The translations under genes and the position numbers were made by a program. 64,000 nt of DNA from Aliidiomarina shirensis (GTDB taxonomy: Bacteria > Pseudomonadota > Gammaproteobacteria > Enterobacterales > Alteromonadaceae): assembly GCF_003987345.1 (NCBI RefSeq), contig NZ_PIPP01000002.1:434001-498000 (forward strand). The letters run 5' to 3'. The notes beneath the pieces are model-generated. The model saw only the letters and a list, made by a program, of their open reading frames with translations. It made no database searches and had not been told where the DNA came from. Shown piece by piece: positions 1 through 8,801 of the stretch. The stretch's first letter is position 1. Each line of letters starts with the position of its first letter.

Positions 1-1
1 A

Positions 2-424
2 CCTAATGTGGGGCTAACATTTGCAACGGCACTACGCGCAATGTTACGGCAAGATCCTGATGTACTCATGGTAGGCGAGATTCGTGATGCAGAAACTGCG
101 CAAATTGCAGTGCAAGCCGCACAAACAGGTCATTTGGTGCTCGCAACTCTGCACGCCAGCCAACCATTAAGCGCAATTATTCGGTTACAGCAATTGGGTA
201 TCGATAATTATCAATTAGCGGCGTGTTGGCAGCTTTTAGTGAATCAGCGCTTACTTACCGTAGGCCAGCAGCGCCGCGGCATATTTACCCTACAACCTAT
301 GCGTGATGAGCTGCGTTCGGCACTGCTTATGGGGCCGCGCCACGAAAACTATTGGCAAAACTTGCAACACAGCCTCGATAACACGGAGCTGCATGCTCAT
401 AGCAAGAGCGTATCTGATAAGTAA
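2..424 (+). CDS. pilB: Type IV pilus assembly ATPase PilB/GspE family, C-terminal part (5' end outside window)
   Basis: C-terminal 140 residues of a secretion/pilus-extension ATPase; the reading frame is open to the left edge. Visible are the Walker B region ([15 protein letters not shown]) and the following His box ([10 protein letters not shown]). PilB-type enzymes are cytoplasmic hexamers that power pilin polymerisation with PilC. After the His box the protein is unusual. The family normally has a tetracysteine zinc subdomain (CxxC...CxxC) of about 40 residues after the QRL motif. Here QRLL passes straight into a short GIFTLQPM segment and there is no cysteine pair. Family assignment is secure; whether it is a pilus protein or a HofB-like relic is inferred from pilC and pilD downstream. 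Confidence 0.85.
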   Translation, partial: PNVGLTFATALRAMLRQDPDVLMVGEIRDAETAQIAVQAAQTGHLVLATLHASQPLSAIIRLQQLGIDNYQLAACWQLLVNQRLLTVGQQRRGIFTLQPMRDELRSALLMGPRHENYWQNLQHSLDNTELHAHSKSVSDK

Positions 425-448
425 TAACAGCCAGAAAAAAGGATTTCT

Positions 449-1636
449 ATGGCATGGTTTCACTGGCAAGGGCTGCACGCAGAGCAAGGCCCGCAAAAAG
501 GTATTATTGAAGCGAAAACGGAAGCGGTCGCTAAGCAGCAGCTTTATCTGCAGCAAATTTATGTTCGTTCCCTGTCGAAATTACCGAAGAAAATCGGGTT
601 TCGGCATTCCCGGCAATTCTTGCCGGGCTTTTTATTCCAATGGCAAAGCTTGCTTGAAGCGGGCTTTGACCAACAACTAGCATGGCAACATTTACAGCGA
701 AATAGCCAAACCGAAGCGCAAGCTGAAGCTTGCGTGGGCGTGATGCAAGCCCTAGCCCAAGGAAGCGGTATCGCGGATGCAATGGCCAGATACCCACATT
801 TATTTTCGGCTGAAGTATGTGCATGGATAGAAGTAGGAGAAACCACCGGACGCTTGCCCGATGTATTGCAGGGGCTAATCAGTACCATGGAAGCGGAAAA
901 GGCGCGAAATAAACAAATGCGCGATGCCTTACGTTATCCGCTTATTGTACTTGGCGTAGCCGCAATAACGTTATTATCTATGGTGTTTTTTCTACTGCCT
1001 CGTTTTGCTGCCATTTATACGCAACTCGATGTAACGTTACCGGCAATTACGCAAACATTAATGCAACTTGAAACGCGCGAAACACAACAACGGCTATTGG
1101 CCGGATTAGCAGTATTCGGCACACTGTTTGTTTTTATTCGTTATCGGTTTCAGCACTGGGTGGGTAATCCGAGACATTGCCTAAATATCTATCAGCTTCC
1201 TATTGTTGGCAATTGGCTTTGCCAGCAGCACTTATTGCATGATTTCGATATGCTAATACTCGCAACTGAGAGCGCGATTCCTTTGCAACAAAGCTGTGAA
1301 TTAGTGGCCGAACATTCAGCCAGCGGTTATTGGCGGCAACAATGGCAACACGCCAGTACGGGCTTAAGCCAAGGGCTTACTTTCAGCCAAACCTTGGCAG
1401 TAAGCAATTTGCCCGATTTATTATTGCAAGCCATTGCAGCTGGCGAACAAAGTGGCCAGCTTACACGACAGTTACAGTTTGCTATGAAACAGGTTACGCT
1501 AACGCTTGATAATCAACAGCAACGAGTAACGCAAATTCTGCCAACTGTTGTGTTGATTCTGGTGAGCGTAGTGGTTTTAGTGTTATTGCTAGCGCTCTAC
1601 TTACCGCTCTTCCAGCTAGGGCAAACTGTGCGGTAA
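449..1636 (+). CDS. pilC: Type IV pilus inner-membrane platform protein PilC (GspF family)
   Basis: A 395-residue polytopic protein of the T2SS/T4P F family, close to the usual length of about 400. It has the two repeated cytoplasmic helical domains; the second contains the AGEQSGQL motif, matching VGETTGRL in the first. Hydrophobic segments lie near residues 160-185, 205-225 and at the C-terminus (about 365-385). PilC sits in the inner membrane and couples PilB to pilin assembly. The ATG is preceded by AAGGA, and the gene begins 24 nt after pilB, so they form one operon. The sequence is divergent from well-studied PilC proteins, as is the PilB fragment. Confidence 0.88.
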   Translation: MAWFHWQGLHAEQGPQKGIIEAKTEAVAKQQLYLQQIYVRSLSKLPKKIGFRHSRQFLPGFLFQWQSLLEAGFDQQLAWQHLQRNSQTEAQAEACVGVMQALAQGSGIADAMARYPHLFSAEVCAWIEVGETTGRLPDVLQGLISTMEAEKARNKQMRDALRYPLIVLGVAAITLLSMVFFLLPRFAAIYTQLDVTLPAITQTLMQLETRETQQRLLAGLAVFGTLFVFIRYRFQHWVGNPRHCLNIYQLPIVGNWLCQQHLLHDFDMLILATESAIPLQQSCELVAEHSASGYWRQQWQHASTGLSQGLTFSQTLAVSNLPDLLLQAIAAGEQSGQLTRQLQFAMKQVTLTLDNQQQRVTQILPTVVLILVSVVVLVLLLALYLPLFQLGQTVR

Positions 1637-1661
1637 GATAGTGCTTTAAAAGGAGAACAAA

Positions 1662-2540
1662 GTGGCAGAAATTTTTCAGGTATATCCATGGGTTGGCTTT
1701 TTGTTTGCCGCATTGTTTGGCCTCGTTTTTGGTAGCTTCGGCAACGTTATCGTGGCCCGTCTGCCGCGTATGCTGGAACAACAATGGCGCGATGAATGCG
1801 CAGCCGCGTTTCCCAGCAAAGAACACGCTAACGAATCGCCCGCAAACGAGAAGAAACGCTTTAATTTGGCTTATCCTGCATCACACTGCCCAAAATGCGG
1901 CCACGGCTTGCGCTGGTTCGAGAACATTCCGCTTATTAGCTATCTCGTACAAATGGGCCGCTGCCGCAGCTGTAATACTCATATTTCTTTGCGTTATCCG
2001 ATTACCGAGGCGGTTTCTGCACTGCTCACATTAGCTGCGGTTACACAGTTTGGCTTCACTTACCAAGCTATCGCTTTCGCCTTGTTTTTATATGCATTGC
2101 TGTTGCTTACGCTTATTGATGCCGAAACCATGCTGCTGCCAGACCAGATCACCCTGCCATTATTATGGCTTGGTCTGATTTTAAGTATTCACGTTCTGCC
2201 GGTAGGCCCAACTGATGCCATTATCGGCGGCGCAGCCGGTTACTTGTTTTTATGGTCGGTGTATTGGTTATTTAAGTTGGTTACCGGCAAAGAAGGTATG
2301 GGCTACGGCGATTTCAAGTTGCTTGCCGTGCTTGGTGTCTGGCTCGGCTGGCAAGCGCTACCCATTGTTGTTTTGCTGTCTTCTTTGGTGGGCGCCGCGT
2401 ACGGTATCTTGATGATTACTTTGCGCAAACATAACCAAGATAACCCCATGCCATTTGGCCCCTTCCTCGCCGTTGCTGGCGGTATTGCCTTGTTCTACGC
2501 TGAGCCAATTTATCGTTGGTATTGGAGTTTCGCGCTATGA
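1662..2540 (+). CDS. pilD: Prepilin peptidase / N-methyltransferase PilD
   Basis: A bifunctional membrane aspartyl protease that cleaves the leader of type IV prepilins and methylates the new N-terminus. It has 292 residues, the usual size. The N-terminal cytoplasmic domain keeps the zinc-binding CPKC...CRSC cysteine pairs. The two catalytic aspartates sit in LIDAET and in GYGDFK, the hallmark motif of the family. About eight hydrophobic segments are visible. The start is GTG with a good AAGGAGA ribosome site 5-6 nt upstream. Its TGA overlaps the coaE start codon (ATGA), so the two are translationally coupled. Confidence 0.93.
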   Translation: MAEIFQVYPWVGFLFAALFGLVFGSFGNVIVARLPRMLEQQWRDECAAAFPSKEHANESPANEKKRFNLAYPASHCPKCGHGLRWFENIPLISYLVQMGRCRSCNTHISLRYPITEAVSALLTLAAVTQFGFTYQAIAFALFLYALLLLTLIDAETMLLPDQITLPLLWLGLILSIHVLPVGPTDAIIGGAAGYLFLWSVYWLFKLVTGKEGMGYGDFKLLAVLGVWLGWQALPIVVLLSSLVGAAYGILMITLRKHNQDNPMPFGPFLAVAGGIALFYAEPIYRWYWSFAL

Positions 2541-3139
2541 TCGTGATCGGCATAACCGGCGGCATTGGCTCTGGAAAAACAACGGTTACTAATCTGTTCC
2601 AAGAGCTTGGCATTGCTGTAGTTGATGCCGATGTCATTGCCCGCGAGGTTATCGCGCCGGGCTCGCCTCTACTGACCACTATTGCTGACCATTTCGCAGA
2701 TCATTATAACCTCGATATTCTTGATGCTTCCGGGCAGTTGGTTCGCGCTCGGCTACGGGAAATTATTTTTGCCGATAGCGCTGCAAAGGAATGGCTGAAC
2801 GCACAGATGCACCCGGCTATTCGAGATGAAATCTTACATCAACTAGAAGCGGCAACATCGCCTTATGTTATGCTTTCAGCACCTCTACTGCTGGAAAATG
2901 GCTTGGATAAGCTATGCCAACGCGTACTGGTGGTGGACATTCCCGAAGCCCTGCAACTCAAACGCACCCAGCAACGCGATAGTGTAGCGCAGAGCCAGAT
3001 AGAAGCTATAATTGCGGCACAAATGAGCCGGGAAGAGCGGTTAAAGCGAGCCGATGATGTTATTGATAATAGCGGCGATACGTCGGCATTAGCACCGAAA
3101 GTACAGCAACTACATGCGCAATATTTAGCATTAAGTTAA
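2537..3139 (+). CDS. coaE: Dephospho-CoA kinase
   Basis: Catalyses the last step of coenzyme A synthesis, ATP-dependent phosphorylation of dephospho-CoA. It has 200 residues, as in the family, with the P-loop GGIGSGKT at residues 8-15 and the DADVIARE substrate motif. I chose the ATG at 2537, which overlaps the pilD stop as ATGA, over an in-frame TTG at 2516. The pilD-coaE-zapD-yacG order is conserved in many gammaproteobacteria. Confidence 0.95.
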   Translation: MIVIGITGGIGSGKTTVTNLFQELGIAVVDADVIAREVIAPGSPLLTTIADHFADHYNLDILDASGQLVRARLREIIFADSAAKEWLNAQMHPAIRDEILHQLEAATSPYVMLSAPLLLENGLDKLCQRVLVVDIPEALQLKRTQQRDSVAQSQIEAIIAAQMSREERLKRADDVIDNSGDTSALAPKVQQLHAQYLALS

Positions 3140-3203
3140 GGTAAATTAATGCCAGATCAAGCCGTTGCATGTTTAAATTACAAGTTAACATTTTGAAAAA
3201 TCA

Positions 3204-3231
3204 TTGCACTCGGTAACTGACTCGTTATCAT
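3204..3231 (+). promoter_or_regulatory. Candidate sigma-70 promoter for zapD-yacG
   Basis: TTGCAC (3204-3209), a 16-nt spacer and TATCAT (3226-3231), about 30 nt before the zapD ATG. It lies in the 122-nt gap after coaE, which otherwise shows nothing. Seen by eye only. Confidence 0.45.
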
Positions 3232-3261
3232 GGGGATTGTTTCACTAATTAGAAGAAGAAA

Positions 3262-4008
3262 ATGGCCTGGAAAACGTACGAACATCCGTTAGAAGAGCGG
3301 GTTCGGGTATATTTACGTATCGAAGCACTGCTCGACCAACTGGAACTTGCTGCTGAGCAAGTTACGCCAGTAAATTACCCATTGTTTTTTGGTGGTTTAT
3401 TTAACCTTCTAGATTTACTCGACCGCACTGATACTCGCGCTGATTTAATTAAAGATCTCGAGCGCCGAGAAGCGAAATTACTAGCCTTTTTTAACCACCC
3501 CGATGTTGATCAACGGCGCTTGCAAGAAATTCACCAAGATGTTCGTGGTATTTTACAGGCGCTTTGTGAAGGCCGTAAGTTTGGTTATGCCCTGCGTGAT
3601 CATCGTTTACTCGGCAATATTCGCCAACGCATGGGTATTATGGGTGGCCAATGCCATAACGAATTGCCTGATCTCCAGTATTGGCTACAAACCAGCGCTG
3701 CCGATCGCAGGCACGATGCGCACACCTGGCTCGAACAACTCAGTGTGCTACGTGATGCTTTGGCGATGGAAATGACCATGCTACGCGAGCAAACCAATTT
3801 CACACCGCTGGTTGCTGAAAATGGCAATTGGTTAGGTAACGAAGAGAAATTATCGATGCTGCGGGTTCGTGTTCCGGCCGAATTAGCTATTTATCCGCTT
3901 ATCAGTGGGCACCGGCAACGGTATAATATTCGCTTCATGCATGCCGGAACGAGTGAACGTGCTGCATACCAAGAAGCTGTAAATTTTGAATTGGCGCGTT
4001 GTTTATAA
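3262..4008 (+). CDS. zapD: Cell division protein ZapD (Z-ring associated)
   Basis: Cytoplasmic protein that crosslinks FtsZ filaments and stabilises the Z-ring. It has 248 residues, matching the 247 of the E. coli protein, and an all-helical N-terminal half followed by a beta-rich C-terminal half (about residues 190-248). Recognised by overall sequence (start MAWKTYEHPLEERVR) and by position between coaE and yacG. It probably has its own promoter in the gap upstream. The purine-rich stretch AGAAGAAGAA precedes the ATG. Confidence 0.92.
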   Translation: MAWKTYEHPLEERVRVYLRIEALLDQLELAAEQVTPVNYPLFFGGLFNLLDLLDRTDTRADLIKDLERREAKLLAFFNHPDVDQRRLQEIHQDVRGILQALCEGRKFGYALRDHRLLGNIRQRMGIMGGQCHNELPDLQYWLQTSAADRRHDAHTWLEQLSVLRDALAMEMTMLREQTNFTPLVAENGNWLGNEEKLSMLRVRVPAELAIYPLISGHRQRYNIRFMHAGTSERAAYQEAVNFELARCL

Positions 4009-4036
4009 ACCGCGTTGTTTGTAAGGAAGTAATTTG

Positions 4037-4231
4037 ATGTCGAAAGCAAAACCTATCACTGTAGCTTGCCCAACTTGCGAAAAAACTGTGGTTTGGGGTG
4101 CCGAATCTGAGTTCCGCCCATTCTGCAGTGAACGGTGCAAACTGATTGATTTAGGTGAATGGGCCTCGGAAGAAAAACGTATTCCTGGCGATGAATTGCC
4201 GCTACCCACAAATCAAGACGACGAGTTTTAA
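4037..4231 (+). CDS. yacG: DNA gyrase inhibitor YacG (zinc-finger protein)
   Basis: A 64-residue zinc-binding protein whose E. coli homologue binds GyrB and inhibits DNA gyrase. The four zinc ligands are visible as CPTC near residue 12 and FCSERC near residue 35, with the acidic C-terminal tail usual for the family. The start is ATG 4037 with AAGGAAG upstream; an in-frame TTG one codon earlier is less likely. It follows zapD by 28 nt and ends at a terminator hairpin. Confidence 0.93.
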   Translation: MSKAKPITVACPTCEKTVVWGAESEFRPFCSERCKLIDLGEWASEEKRIPGDELPLPTNQDDEF

Positions 4232-4237
4232 AACAAA

Positions 4238-4266
4238 AAGCTGCTAACCTCGCGCTAGCAGCTTTT
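4238..4266. terminator. Bidirectional terminator between yacG and mutT
   Basis: Inverted repeat AAGCTGCTA (4238-4246) / TAGCAGCTT (4256-4264), with A-rich sequence on the left and TTTT on the right. It can serve the convergent yacG and mutT transcripts; the mutT stop codon is inside the stem. Confidence 0.8.
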
Positions 4267-4654
4267 CAACAACCTCAAGAATTGGCACATTCGCGGCCGG
4301 AAAATCAAGTGATTGTAACTTCGTTATATCAGCCCAGAGCCACTGTTGGCCCTCGTTGGCCTGCACCTCGCCGTGAAAGCGTGTTACCTGCCACACATCT
4401 AACAACACCTGCTTATCACCATAATTATGGCTTACGCTCAATAACGGCTCAGCGCTATCAACATGTAAATTGAGCTCTTCATGCAGCTCACGATCCAATG
4501 CGCTTAGTAAGGTTTCACCCGCTTCAACTTTGCCGCCGGGAAACTCCCACAAACCACCTTGATGCTGATGTTCTGCACGCTTACTAATGAGCACTTGAGC
4601 GGTGGTGTTTATCACCACCGCAACCGCTACATGAACTTGCTTTGCTTCTGGCAA
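4244..4654 (-). CDS. mutT: 8-oxo-dGTP diphosphatase MutT (Nudix hydrolase)
   Basis: Removes 8-oxo-dGTP from the nucleotide pool and so prevents A:T to C:G transversions. It has 136 residues. The Nudix box spans residues 41-63 (GGKVEAGE...RELHEEL); the usual Gly near its end is Asn (LNL), a tolerated variant. The start is read as TTG at 4654 because GAGGAG lies 6 nt upstream and no in-frame ATG fits. It follows secA on the same strand, as in E. coli. Confidence 0.9.
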   Translation of the reverse strand: MPEAKQVHVAVAVVINTTAQVLISKRAEHQHQGGLWEFPGGKVEAGETLLSALDRELHEELNLHVDSAEPLLSVSHNYGDKQVLLDVWQVTRFHGEVQANEGQQWLWADITKLQSLDFPAANVPILEVVEKLLARG

Positions 4655-4695
4655 CTGCCACTCCTCTCAAGCATTTCCGACATTCTCGGAAAGGG

Positions 4696-7407
4696 TTAAG
4701 CAAGCTTACCGTGGCAATGCTTGTATTTTTTACCTGAGCCGCATGGACATGGTTCGTTACGGCCAACTTTCTCACCATCGCGAACTACCTGCTGGCCATC
4801 GCTACTCGTGCTTGCATCAGCTGAGCCAGGTGCACTTTCGTGCTGGAATTCACGTGGCGCTGATTGCTCAGCTTGCCGGCGCTTCTCTTCCATCTGCTCA
4901 ACATCTTCTTCGGCACGTACGCGCACTTTACTTAAAATGCTGATTACTTCAGTTTTTAGCGCTTCGAGCATATCCGTGAACAAGTTATAGGCTTCACGCT
5001 TATATTCTTGTTTTGGATTCTTGTTTGCGTAACCACGCAAGTGAATACCTTGGCGCAGGTGATCCATAGCTGCCAAATGTTCTTTCCAATGGGAATCTAA
5101 GCTTTGTAGCATCACAGCTTTTTCGAAGTGACGAAGTACTTTTTCGCCAACTTGCTTCTCTTTCTCATCGTATGCGTTCACTACTTCTTCAAGAATTTTC
5201 TCGCGAAGTAATTCTTCAAACAGCTTATCGTCTTCATCGAGCCATTTTTGAATTGGCAAATCGAGATCGAAATCAGCACGTAAACGATCTTCTAAGCCTT
5301 CGATGTTCCACATTTCTTCAAGCGATTGCGGTGGAATATATTCATCAATAACGCGATTCATCACGTCTTCACGAATAACGCTGATGGTATCTTTAATATC
5401 ATCACCATCAAGCAATTCGTTGCGCTGCTCGTATACCACTTTCCGTTGATCGTTCGCTACATCATCGTATTCAAGTAATTGCTTACGAATATCAAAGTTG
5501 CGCGCTTCAACTTTACGTTGTGCATTCTCAATCGCTTTTGTTACCCATGGATGCTCAATCGCTTCGCCAGGTTTCATGCCCAGGCGTTTCATCATGGTAC
5601 CCATGCGTTCGGTGGCAAAGATGCGCATTAAGCTATCTTCTAACGACAAGTAGAAACGTGAGGAACCTGGATCGCCTTGACGACCCGCACGACCCCGAAG
5701 CTGATTATCGATACGGCGTGATTCATGACGCTCAGTACCAATAATATGCAAGCCGCCTGCCTCGATTACCGCGTTATGGCGTTCTTGCCACTTGTTGCGA
5801 ATATCACTAATTTGCGCATCGGTAGGCTCTTCGATGGCTGCAATTTCAGCCTGCCAGCTACCGCCCAATACGATATCGGTACCACGGCCTGCCATGTTCG
5901 TAGCGATAGTAACCGCACCTGCCTGACCAGCTTGGGCGATGATTTCCGCTTCTTGAGCGTGGAATTTCGCGTTTAGAACTTTGTGTTTAATCTTTTCTTT
6001 CTTCAATAAACGGGCTACCAGCTCAGAGCTTTCAATTGAGCTTGTACCTACTAAAATAGGCCGGCCTGCATCACGTTGTTCGCGGATATCTTCAATAATT
6101 GCGGCGTACTTTTCTTCACCCGTTAAGAAGATTAAATCAGGATGATCATCCCGAATCATGGTTTTGTTAGTAGGTACCACTACCGTTTCCAAACCATAAA
6201 TAGATTGGAATTCGAATGCTTCCGTATCGGCAGTACCTGTCATGCCCGCTAATTTATCGTAGAGGCGGAAGTAATTCTGAAAGGTAATAGAAGCCAGGGT
6301 TTGGTTCTCGTTCTGAATTTTTACGCCTTCTTTTGCTTCAACCGCTTGGTGTAAGCCTTCAGACCAACGGCGCCCTTCCATCGTACGGCCGGTGTGCTCA
6401 TCAACAATGATAATTTCATCATCTTTTACGATGTAATCAACATCACGATGGAACAAGTGATGCGCGCGTAACGCAGCATTCACGTGGTGCAATAATGAGA
6501 TGTTGGTTGCGGAATACAAAGAATCTTCACTGGAAAGCAAGCCATTTTCTTGCAGCATCTCTTCAATGTGCTCTTGGCCGTGCTCAGTAAGGTATAACTG
6601 CCGTGCTTTCTCATCGATAGTGAAATCGCCTGGCTCTGCATCATCGGCTAGCTCTTCTGGCTGACGCTTCAATTGCGGCACCAATGCGTTGATGCGGCGA
6701 TAAAGATCTGAAGAATCTTCTGCTGGTCCTGAGATAATCAATGGCGTGCGCGCTTCATCAATTAAGATAGAATCCACTTCATCGACAATCGCATAGTACA
6801 AATCGCGTTGTACTCGCTCGTCTTTCGTGAACGCCATGTTATCGCGTAAATAATCGAAGCCAAATTCATTGTTGGTGCCGTACAAAATATCGCAGGCGTA
6901 GGCGTCTTTCTTATCATTCGGGCGCATACCCGCAACGTTCACACCTACAGTTAAACCTAAGAATTCAAAGAACGGGCGGCTAGATTCAGCATCACGGCGC
7001 GCAAGATAATCGTTCACAGTAATAATGTGCACGCCACGGCCGGTTAACGCGTTTAAGTATGCAGGTAGCAACGCAGTTAGGGTTTTACCTTCACCGGTAC
7101 GCATTTCGGCGATGCGATGTTCATTCAAGATAATGCCACCGATTAGCTGCACATCAAACGGCCGCATTTCGAGTGTCCGCTTGCTCGCTTCACGAGCCAC
7201 CGCAAAGGCTTCTGGCAACATACTCTCGATGGTTTCGCCTTGCGCTAAGCGCTCCTTGAATTCACCAGTTTTTGCACGCAGCTCTTCTTCACTCAGCTTT
7301 TCTAAATCAGCTTCCATACCGTTGATACGATCAACTAGCTTGCGGGTTCCGCGAATAACTCGGTCGTTACGGCTACCTAAAATACGTTTGAATAGACTAC
7401 CTAACAT
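4696..7407 (-). CDS. secA: Preprotein translocase ATPase SecA
   Basis: The motor that drives unfolded preproteins through SecYEG. It has 903 residues, full length. Walker A (MRTGEGKT) is at residues 102-109, the DEAD-type box (VDEVDS) near 210, and the C-terminal zinc tail [12 protein letters not shown] near 887-898, which binds SecB and lipids. The ribosome site is weak: AGGAA lies about 12 nt before the ATG. A terminator-like hairpin separates it from the M23 peptidase gene, the position that secM holds in E. coli, but no secM is present. Confidence 0.98.
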   Translation of the reverse strand: MLGSLFKRILGSRNDRVIRGTRKLVDRINGMEADLEKLSEEELRAKTGEFKERLAQGETIESMLPEAFAVAREASKRTLEMRPFDVQLIGGIILNEHRIAEMRTGEGKTLTALLPAYLNALTGRGVHIITVNDYLARRDAESSRPFFEFLGLTVGVNVAGMRPNDKKDAYACDILYGTNNEFGFDYLRDNMAFTKDERVQRDLYYAIVDEVDSILIDEARTPLIISGPAEDSSDLYRRINALVPQLKRQPEELADDAEPGDFTIDEKARQLYLTEHGQEHIEEMLQENGLLSSEDSLYSATNISLLHHVNAALRAHHLFHRDVDYIVKDDEIIIVDEHTGRTMEGRRWSEGLHQAVEAKEGVKIQNENQTLASITFQNYFRLYDKLAGMTGTADTEAFEFQSIYGLETVVVPTNKTMIRDDHPDLIFLTGEEKYAAIIEDIREQRDAGRPILVGTSSIESSELVARLLKKEKIKHKVLNAKFHAQEAEIIAQAGQAGAVTIATNMAGRGTDIVLGGSWQAEIAAIEEPTDAQISDIRNKWQERHNAVIEAGGLHIIGTERHESRRIDNQLRGRAGRQGDPGSSRFYLSLEDSLMRIFATERMGTMMKRLGMKPGEAIEHPWVTKAIENAQRKVEARNFDIRKQLLEYDDVANDQRKVVYEQRNELLDGDDIKDTISVIREDVMNRVIDEYIPPQSLEEMWNIEGLEDRLRADFDLDLPIQKWLDEDDKLFEELLREKILEEVVNAYDEKEKQVGEKVLRHFEKAVMLQSLDSHWKEHLAAMDHLRQGIHLRGYANKNPKQEYKREAYNLFTDMLEALKTEVISILSKVRVRAEEDVEQMEEKRRQAEQSAPREFQHESAPGSADASTSSDGQQVVRDGEKVGRNEPCPCGSGKKYKHCHGKLA

Positions 7408-7442
7408 GTGGATTCAAATTCCTATAAGATTTATTTTCAGAG

Positions 7443-7480
7443 TTCGAAAAAATAAAACGGCACCACAATCGGGTGCCGAA
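7443..7480 (-). terminator. Terminator-like hairpin between the M23 peptidase gene and secA
   Basis: Read on the reverse strand, CGGCACC (7478-7472) pairs with GGTGCCG (7464-7458), followed by a T-rich run (GTTTTATTTTTT). It lies only about 50 nt before the secA start, so it either ends the upstream transcript or attenuates readthrough into secA. Confidence 0.65.
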
Positions 7481-7499
7481 TATTGCGCCCTAACCGCTA

Positions 7500-8429
7500 C
7501 TATTCTCCAGGCATTTGCCGAAGTACATAGCGCGCTGGATTAACGTGTTTGCCGTTTTCCAATATTTCGTAGTGCACGTGAGGCCCGGTTGAGCGGCCTA
7601 AGTTACCCACCTCGGCAATCGCTTGCCCGCGTGTTACTACATCACCTACCTGCACATTGATAGAGCGCATGTGGCCATAACGAGTGCGTAAACCTGCACC
7701 GTGATCAATTTCAATCAGTTTACCATACCCTGCACGCCGACCTGCAAAAGTTACGATGCCTGCACCAGTAGCCACGATAGCTGAACCTTCCGGCGCTGCG
7801 TAATCAATTCCTCGGTGCATGGTTGGGTTGCCGTGGAAGGGATCTTTGCGTACGCCATATTGCGAAGATAACCACCCTTCCTGCACCGGGCGCCCAACAA
7901 TGAAGCGCTCATCTTCTATATGGTGATTCAACATCAAAGATTCAAGTAGGCTGAGTTGTTTCTGACGGCTAGAAATTTGCTCTAAGGCTAAATCAATGTC
8001 GGCAAGGAGCTGATGTTCCGCTACAACCGGCCATTCCGCCATAATTTGATCAGGGCCACCCACCGGTAAAGATTGGCTAAAATCAAATTCTCCAGAATCG
8101 AGTTGAGCCGCTGTCGCTAAACGTTGGCCCAGAGCTTCTAAGCGCATTATTTGCGCTTGTAGATCACCGAGCTTCATCGTGAGGGCAGTAAGTTCGCGTT
8201 GTGCTTGCAAGCGAACATCTTGCACCGCTTCGGCTTGCATAGCCAAAGCGCGTTGCTCTTGCTGTATTTTCTCTTGCACCACTAACTTGTTGCTGCTTAA
8301 ACCTTGCCATGGTTGTATATAGGCAATAGCTAAGAACAATGAAATGCCAAGAAGTGACAAGAGCCGACGCTGGCTAAAGCGAAGTTTCATGCGGATTTTC
8401 TTGCCGCGGTATATAATGGCTAGACTCAT
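7500..8429 (-). CDS. M23-family (LytM) peptidoglycan metallopeptidase, membrane anchored
   Basis: A 309-residue envelope protein. A short cytoplasmic N-terminus and one membrane helix (about residues 24-42) are followed by a coiled-coil region (about 50-110 and 140-170) and a C-terminal M23 domain. The zinc ligands His205 and Asp209 (MHRGIDYA) and the HVH motif (284-286) are present, so the enzyme looks active, unlike the degenerate EnvC/NlpD type. It probably cleaves peptide cross-bridges in peptidoglycan. I start it at ATG 8429, with AGGAA upstream, rather than the longer frame, which would run into the divergent dciA gene. M23 genes at this place before secA are common in Alteromonadales-like genomes. 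The exact substrate is not known. Confidence 0.85.
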   Translation of the reverse strand: MSLAIIYRGKKIRMKLRFSQRRLLSLLGISLFLAIAYIQPWQGLSSNKLVVQEKIQQEQRALAMQAEAVQDVRLQAQRELTALTMKLGDLQAQIMRLEALGQRLATAAQLDSGEFDFSQSLPVGGPDQIMAEWPVVAEHQLLADIDLALEQISSRQKQLSLLESLMLNHHIEDERFIVGRPVQEGWLSSQYGVRKDPFHGNPTMHRGIDYAAPEGSAIVATGAGIVTFAGRRAGYGKLIEIDHGAGLRTRYGHMRSINVQVGDVVTRGQAIAEVGNLGRSTGPHVHYEILENGKHVNPARYVLRQMPGE

Positions 8430-8458
8430 GCAAATTCCTGAATAAAAGTGCGAAATAT

Positions 8459-8764
8459 ATGCTAAACCGACCACCCAAATCAGTACAAGAACTACTTTCA
8501 AAAGGCAGCCTTGCTAAGCTTCAGAAGAAAGACGCTAAAAGTTCTCGTTTGCAGGCGCTTTGGGTACAAACAGTTCCGGCTGATCTTGCTGCCAACTCTC
8601 GCTGTTTTGCGGTACAGGGGCAAACACTTGTAATTTACGCCAGAAATGGTTCCTGGTCGACCCGTATTCGTTTGCTACAGGCTCATATTATGAATAAATT
8701 CCGAGAATATCCAGATGCGCAAATTCGCAGCCTCGATATCCAAATAAAACCAACGCTTAAATAG
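8459..8764 (+). CDS. dciA: DciA-like protein (DUF721), probable replicative helicase loader, short form
   Basis: A 101-residue protein with the DUF721/DciA pattern: a helical start, then two beta-strands (CFAVQGQTLVIYA), a WSTRIRLLQ helix and a final strand (IRSLDIQI), a KH-like fold. DciA loads or stimulates DnaB in bacteria lacking DnaC, and in many gammaproteobacteria it lies near secA and lpxC, as here. This version is little more than the folded domain; the long flexible C-terminal tail of Vibrio DciA is absent. The start codon is 29 nt from the divergent M23 gene and has no strong ribosome site. Family assignment is likely; function is inferred from the family. Confidence 0.7.
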   Translation: MLNRPPKSVQELLSKGSLAKLQKKDAKSSRLQALWVQTVPADLAANSRCFAVQGQTLVIYARNGSWSTRIRLLQAHIMNKFREYPDAQIRSLDIQIKPTLK

Positions 8765-8766
8765 CA

Positions 8767-8798
8767 AAAAAGGCCGCTCATTACCGTAGCGGCCTTTT
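8767..8798. terminator. Bidirectional terminator between dciA and lpxC
   Basis: AAAAGGCCGCT (8767-8777) pairs with AGCGGCCTTTT (8788-8798). The 7-bp GC-rich core is flanked by an A-run and a T-run, so it works for both convergent genes. Confidence 0.88.
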
Positions 8799-8801
8799 AA
8801 T

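Noticed and set aside
7421-7449. TTTCGA-17-TATAGG as a secA promoter
   Set aside because: Poor match, and its start site would leave almost no leader and lie inside the ribosome site.
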